Below, in pieces: positions 5,839-8,256 of a stretch of 8,256 bases of DNA. Position 1 is the stretch's first letter. Each line of letters opens with the position of its first letter. The stretch spans positions 1 to 8,256 of the forward strand of contig JAMDBC010000161.1 in assembly GCA_023484185.1 (NCBI GenBank), in the 5' to 3' direction. This DNA is from Chloroflexota bacterium (GTDB taxonomy: Bacteria; Chloroflexota; Anaerolineae; Anaerolineales; Villigracilaceae). The notes under the pieces are model-generated. The model was not told where the DNA came from. It made no database searches and worked only from the letters and a program-made list of their open reading frames with translations. A program made the translations under genes and the position numbers.

Positions 5839-7020
5839 ATGATTCAAGTCAGGCAATTTTTCGAAAATCCCCACGCACCCCGCGATTGGTTTTGGAAGTC
5901 AATCTTGTTTCCGTTCCTGGTTACGCGTTCCATCTGGGTGCTGGTCGCTTATTTCGCAACGGGAAATTACCTGTCCAACCCGAGCTATATCACTTATGTC
6001 AAAAGAGGCTATTTCCTTACGCGCGTTTTCCCTCTCGATATTTTTGCCCGTTGGGATTCGCGCTGGTATTTCTCGATTATCAAGGATGGATATCAGGCCT
6101 CTGTCAATCTGAAAACCGCCTACAGCAACATGGCATTCTTTCCGCTCTATCCATATCTGGTCAAGAGTTTGGGATGGTTCGGCTTGGACTTGCCGAACGG
6201 TTATTACATTCTCGTCGGGCTTATACTTTCAAACCTTTGTTTTCTGGCATCGGCGATGCTGCTTTATAAGTTGATCATAGGCCCACTGGGATTCCGTCAT
6301 GCCACCGCTCAACGCACGCTTGGATTATTGTTAGTTTTTCCGGCCAGTTTCTTCTTCGCCAGTTTTTATCCTGAAAGCCTGTTCCTGTTCCTGACCCTGG
6401 CCGCATTTACTTTGGCCTTGCAAGAGAAGTGGCTGCTGACCGGAGTCTGCACGGCGCTGGCAATACTTGCCCGTCCGCAGGGCGTGGTGCTTGCATTTGC
6501 GCTCGCATGGCTATACATGGAACAAAGACATTGGAGATTACAGGATATCCGCCCGAACGTATTGTGGTTTGCGCTGACCCCGCTTGCTTTATTATTACAT
6601 TTTTATTCTCTCTACCTTAAGTCCGGCGACTTCCTGGCATATTTCGATGCAACCAAAGCCTGGGGCGGAGTTGATGCGGGCATTTTTCAGAATCCCCTGC
6701 AAAATTTGCAGGGACCATCATTGGATGTCTTCAAAATCGACTTTATCCTAATCATTCTCTTCCTGATATGCAGTATTTACATGCTGTGGAAATGGCCGGT
6801 AAAAGCATACGGGATATTTGCTTTAATCATGTGCATCATGCCGCTGGCAACCGGCCTGCTGGTTTCGATGTCACGCGAACTGGTCGTTATTTTCCCGATC
6901 TTCATCCTACTCGGCGAAAAGCTTAAACGCCGCGAAGGATATCTTTTTCTCCAGGCCGCTTGGTTCGCGCTGCAAATCATTTATTTTGCGGGCTGGGTTA
7001 ATTATTACTGGATTGCTTGA
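5839..7020 (+). CDS. PIG-V-like membrane mannosyltransferase (GT-C fold)
   Basis: This 393-residue polytopic membrane protein resembles PIG-V (GPI mannosyltransferase 2) and its prokaryotic relatives. These are GT-C enzymes that use a polyprenyl-phosphate sugar and act on the outer face of the cytoplasmic membrane. Family-like segments are ARWDSRWY (70-77), whose Asp73 in the first large loop is the candidate catalytic residue; FFPLYP (100-105); the helix FPASFFFASFYPESLFLF (167-184, with the conserved YPES); and ARPQG (211-215). About ten hydrophobic helices are seen. Bacteria lack GPI anchors, so the acceptor is presumably a lipid, glycan or protein and cannot be told from sequence; the donor is also inferred. 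ATG 5839 has GGAG at 5831-5834, four bases before it. No other glycan genes are adjacent. A generic GT39-type assignment is the main alternative. Confidence 0.78.
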   Translation: MIQVRQFFENPHAPRDWFWKSILFPFLVTRSIWVLVAYFATGNYLSNPSYITYVKRGYFLTRVFPLDIFARWDSRWYFSIIKDGYQASVNLKTAYSNMAFFPLYPYLVKSLGWFGLDLPNGYYILVGLILSNLCFLASAMLLYKLIIGPLGFRHATAQRTLGLLLVFPASFFFASFYPESLFLFLTLAAFTLALQEKWLLTGVCTALAILARPQGVVLAFALAWLYMEQRHWRLQDIRPNVLWFALTPLALLLHFYSLYLKSGDFLAYFDATKAWGGVDAGIFQNPLQNLQGPSLDVFKIDFILIILFLICSIYMLWKWPVKAYGIFALIMCIMPLATGLLVSMSRELVVIFPIFILLGEKLKRREGYLFLQAAWFALQIIYFAGWVNYYWIA

Positions 7021-7044
7021 TGATGCTGTCTGCCATTTGACACG

Positions 7045-7059
7045 GCTTGTTATACAAGC
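7045..7059. repeat. Small perfect inverted repeat downstream of the mannosyltransferase gene
   Basis: GCTTGT (7045-7050) pairs with ACAAGC (7054-7059) across TAT, 25 bp after the stop codon. No T-run follows. It could be an operator or chance. A TTGACA at 7037-7042 just before it has no properly spaced -10, so no promoter is called. Confidence 0.35.
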
Positions 7060-7090
7060 GTCATCGCATCGCTTGCCACCATAAAATTTG

Positions 7091-7119
7091 TTGCGACAAC
7101 AGTCGAACTGTTGTCGCAA
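7091..7119 (+). terminator. Hairpin between the mannosyltransferase and DUF4190 genes
   Basis: A 13-bp perfect stem, TTGCGACAACAGT (7091-7103) with ACTGTTGTCGCAA (7107-7119), closes a CGA loop. It is followed by AAATTTATTT rather than a clean T-run, so termination may be partial. The hairpin ends only 15 bases before the next start codon. Its sequence is related to the terminator at 5621-5648. Confidence 0.65.
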
Positions 7120-7134
7120 ATTTATTTGAGACTT

Positions 7135-7473
7135 ATGACCGAAAACACTTCAACCGTTTCTACAAATATGAATGCCATTATCAGCCTGTCATCCGCCATT
7201 TTGACCGTGATCTCTTTTTGTATTGGCATCGCGCCCATCCCACTGACCGGTTTGGTCTGCTATCCGGCCAGTGCCGTGCTGGGAATTGTGGCATTGGCAA
7301 CCGGTTTGGCCTCGCTTCGCCAAATCCGCGCCAGCGGAGAGAAGGGACGCACGCTGGCCTTGTTCGGCGCGTGTGTCGGCGGGCTGACCATGTTGACCGG
7401 TTTGTGCATACTTACGGCAGGAATTTTATTTCTGCCGGAGGTTGCACATTTTATTCAACAATCCATAAAGTAA
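7135..7473 (+). CDS. Small DUF4190-like membrane protein
   Basis: This 112-residue protein of unknown function has a short polar N-terminus, two hydrophobic stretches (about 15-60) and a third (about 73-99). The segment from about 47 to 88, with GIVALATGLASLRQIRASGE followed by KGRTLALFG, matches the layout of DUF4190, where two hydrophobic segments are joined by a polar loop containing R-Q-I-R/K and G-R-x-L/A. ATG 7135 is chosen; a TTG at 7111 is in frame but lies inside the hairpin stem, and ATG 7168 is a shorter option. No good Shine-Dalgarno sequence precedes it. It may be co-transcribed with the mannosyltransferase by read-through of the hairpin. The role is unknown. Confidence 0.75.
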   Translation: MTENTSTVSTNMNAIISLSSAILTVISFCIGIAPIPLTGLVCYPASAVLGIVALATGLASLRQIRASGEKGRTLALFGACVGGLTMLTGLCILTAGILFLPEVAHFIQQSIK

Positions 7474-7559
7474 AAAAAGGCAACTCTTCACCATCTTCTA
7501 AAATGTGGATCAACTTTGGCATCACGCCTTGTCTGCATACCAATGCGAATTGTCTCGAC

Positions 7560-7588
7560 TTGTCAATCCTCCCCGCCTCGGTTATGCT
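7560..7588 (+). promoter_or_regulatory. Sigma70-type promoter of the selenocysteine tRNA
   Basis: TTGTCA (7560-7565) and TATGCT (7583-7588) are 17 bp apart. The predicted start near 7595 is about 12 bases before the tRNA 5' end. The preceding 85 bases after the DUF4190 stop codon show no terminator or gene. Confidence 0.65.
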
Positions 7589-7606
7589 TGCGAGTGTTCT
7601 TCTCGT

Positions 7607-7700
7607 GGGAGTGGTTAGGTCCCGGTGGGCTTCCTGGTCTTCAAAACCTGTGGCGGGTCGCGTTGCGGGCCGCGGTGGGTTCGACTCCCATCCACTCCCG
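7607..7700 (+). tRNA. selC: tRNA-Sec, anticodon UCA
   Basis: This is the selenocysteine tRNA that reads UGA codons marked by a SECIS element, working with SelA, SelB and SelD. All hallmarks of the bacterial type are visible. The acceptor stem is 8 bp, GGGAGTGG (7607-7614) with CCACTCCC (7692-7699). The D stem is 6 bp (7617-7622 with 7627-7632) with a 4-nt CGGT loop. The anticodon loop is CTTCAAA with TCA at 7641-7643. A long, GC-rich variable arm (7651-7674) folds into a stem, and the T arm is 5 bp with loop TTCGACT. The discriminator is G7700, as in known tRNA-Sec. The second anticodon-stem pair is T7635-T7649, a mismatch. CCA is not encoded (CCT follows). Confidence 0.95.
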
Positions 7701-7722
7701 CCTATTTTGTCACTATTCAGTA

Positions 7723-7726
7723 GAGG
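7723..7726 (+). promoter_or_regulatory. Ribosome-binding site of the M50 protease
   Basis: GAGG lies six bases before ATG 7733 and fixes this start. The gap from the tRNA 3' end is only 32 bp, so the protease may be transcribed through from the selC promoter. Confidence 0.65.
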
Positions 7727-7732
7727 TATCTC

Positions 7733-8256
7733 ATGTTCCCCGAAATTGAAATCCTCAACAATCTTGTCTCACGTATTTTTCATATCGACGATTTAACCAC
7801 GGGCGATCCGCAAAAGGGAGTCCTGGTGCGGTATCGCGGACATCTGATCTCGGAAGATTCCGCCGCGGCCTACGACCAACTGGCTGATTCCATTAAACAA
7901 TGGAACATTACCCCCCTCTTTCGTCTGGAAAAAGGCCAACAGATAGTTTATCTCGCACCCAGCAAGCCCGCGCCAAAACCGACGCGCGCTTCGATCAACA
8001 TTATTCTTTTCATCCTGACCGTGTTAAGCGTCATGCTGGCAGGCGCGCAACCTTCAGGTCCAATGCCAAGCGATACTCCCGGACAAATATTGCTTCTCTT
8101 GAAAAGTATTTTTACAGGCTGGCCTTTCGCACTTAGTCTTCTTGGAATATTGCTGGCACATGAGCTGGGTCATTATTTCATGAGCCGCCATCATAAAACT
8201 CCCGCTACTTTGCCGTATTTTATTCCCCTGCCCTTCAGTCCGCTTGGAACCATGGG
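7733..8256 (+). CDS. M50 site-2-type intramembrane metalloprotease (5' part)
   Basis: The first 174 codons of a membrane zinc protease are present; the frame is still open at the window edge. Residues 1-85 form a soluble, partly acidic N-terminal domain. A hydrophobic helix (about 88-104) is followed by an amphipathic linker and a second helix (about 131-150) that contains the zinc-binding HELGH motif (143-147), with Glu144 the catalytic residue. LPYFIPLPFSPLGTMG after it matches the substrate-groove region of bacterial M50 proteases with an N-terminal extension. The distal NxxPxxxLDG motif that supplies the third zinc ligand should lie beyond the window. Such proteases cleave transmembrane substrates, often in stress or envelope signalling, but the substrate here is unknown. 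It is codirectional with selC and shows no functional link to it. Confidence 0.9.
   Translation, partial: MFPEIEILNNLVSRIFHIDDLTTGDPQKGVLVRYRGHLISEDSAAAYDQLADSIKQWNITPLFRLEKGQQIVYLAPSKPAPKPTRASINIILFILTVLSVMLAGAQPSGPMPSDTPGQILLLLKSIFTGWPFALSLLGILLAHELGHYFMSRHHKTPATLPYFIPLPFSPLGTM

Noticed and set aside
7037..7065. TTGACA at 7037 as a promoter for the DUF4190 gene
   Set aside because: There is no -10-like hexamer at 16-18 bp; TATACA at 7051 is only 8 bp away.
7047..7796. 249-codon frame spanning the DUF4190 gene, selC and the start of the protease
   Set aside because: It crosses the tRNA gene and two better-supported coding regions in other frames.

Overview
The window carries ordinary bacterial housekeeping and membrane genes separated by short intergenic gaps, several of which hold repeats. 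GC content is moderate. The combination of a TGS-domain nucleoside kinase, a PIG-V-like mannosyltransferase, tRNAs without encoded CCA and scattered intergenic palindromes suggests a member of the Chloroflexota, perhaps Anaerolineae. That placement is an inference from gene style, not from a marker gene.

Layout. Positions 1-448 hold no convincing gene. They contain a nested repeat structure: a 61-bp perfect inverted repeat at the two ends (1-61 and 292-352), two near-identical 92-bp palindromic units inside it (55-146 and 207-298), and a further 77-bp imperfect palindrome overlapping the right arm (324-400). Next comes an MFS drug/solute exporter (449-1708, +). Convergent with it, on the minus strand, are a 567-aa TGS/uridine-kinase-like protein (1769-3472) and, upstream of that, a ketopantoate reductase (3571-4632). 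nadD (4880-5488, +) diverges from the ketopantoate reductase across a 247-bp gap. tRNA-Pro(GGG) follows at 5540-5614 with a good sigma70-type promoter and a strong intrinsic terminator. A PIG-V-like membrane mannosyltransferase (5839-7020) comes next, with a palindromic genomic repeat in its leader, then a small DUF4190-like membrane protein (7135-7473). A selenocysteine tRNA gene (selC, 7607-7700) has its own promoter, and the window ends inside a site-2-type M50 metalloprotease (7733 to beyond 8256).

The genes do not form one pathway. panE (coenzyme A/pantothenate) and nadD (NAD) are both cofactor-biosynthesis genes transcribed divergently. The kinase probably acts in nucleotide salvage. 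The mannosyltransferase, DUF4190 protein, MFS exporter and M50 protease are membrane proteins. The selC gene implies that the host decodes UGA as selenocysteine somewhere in its genome.

I found no defence system, CRISPR array, phage module or clearly novel multi-gene system. The most unusual parts are the nested palindrome cluster at the left end, where one palindromic unit is flanked by an exact 8-9 bp direct repeat like a target-site duplication; the selC gene; and a pair of terminator hairpins whose stems differ only by compensatory changes.
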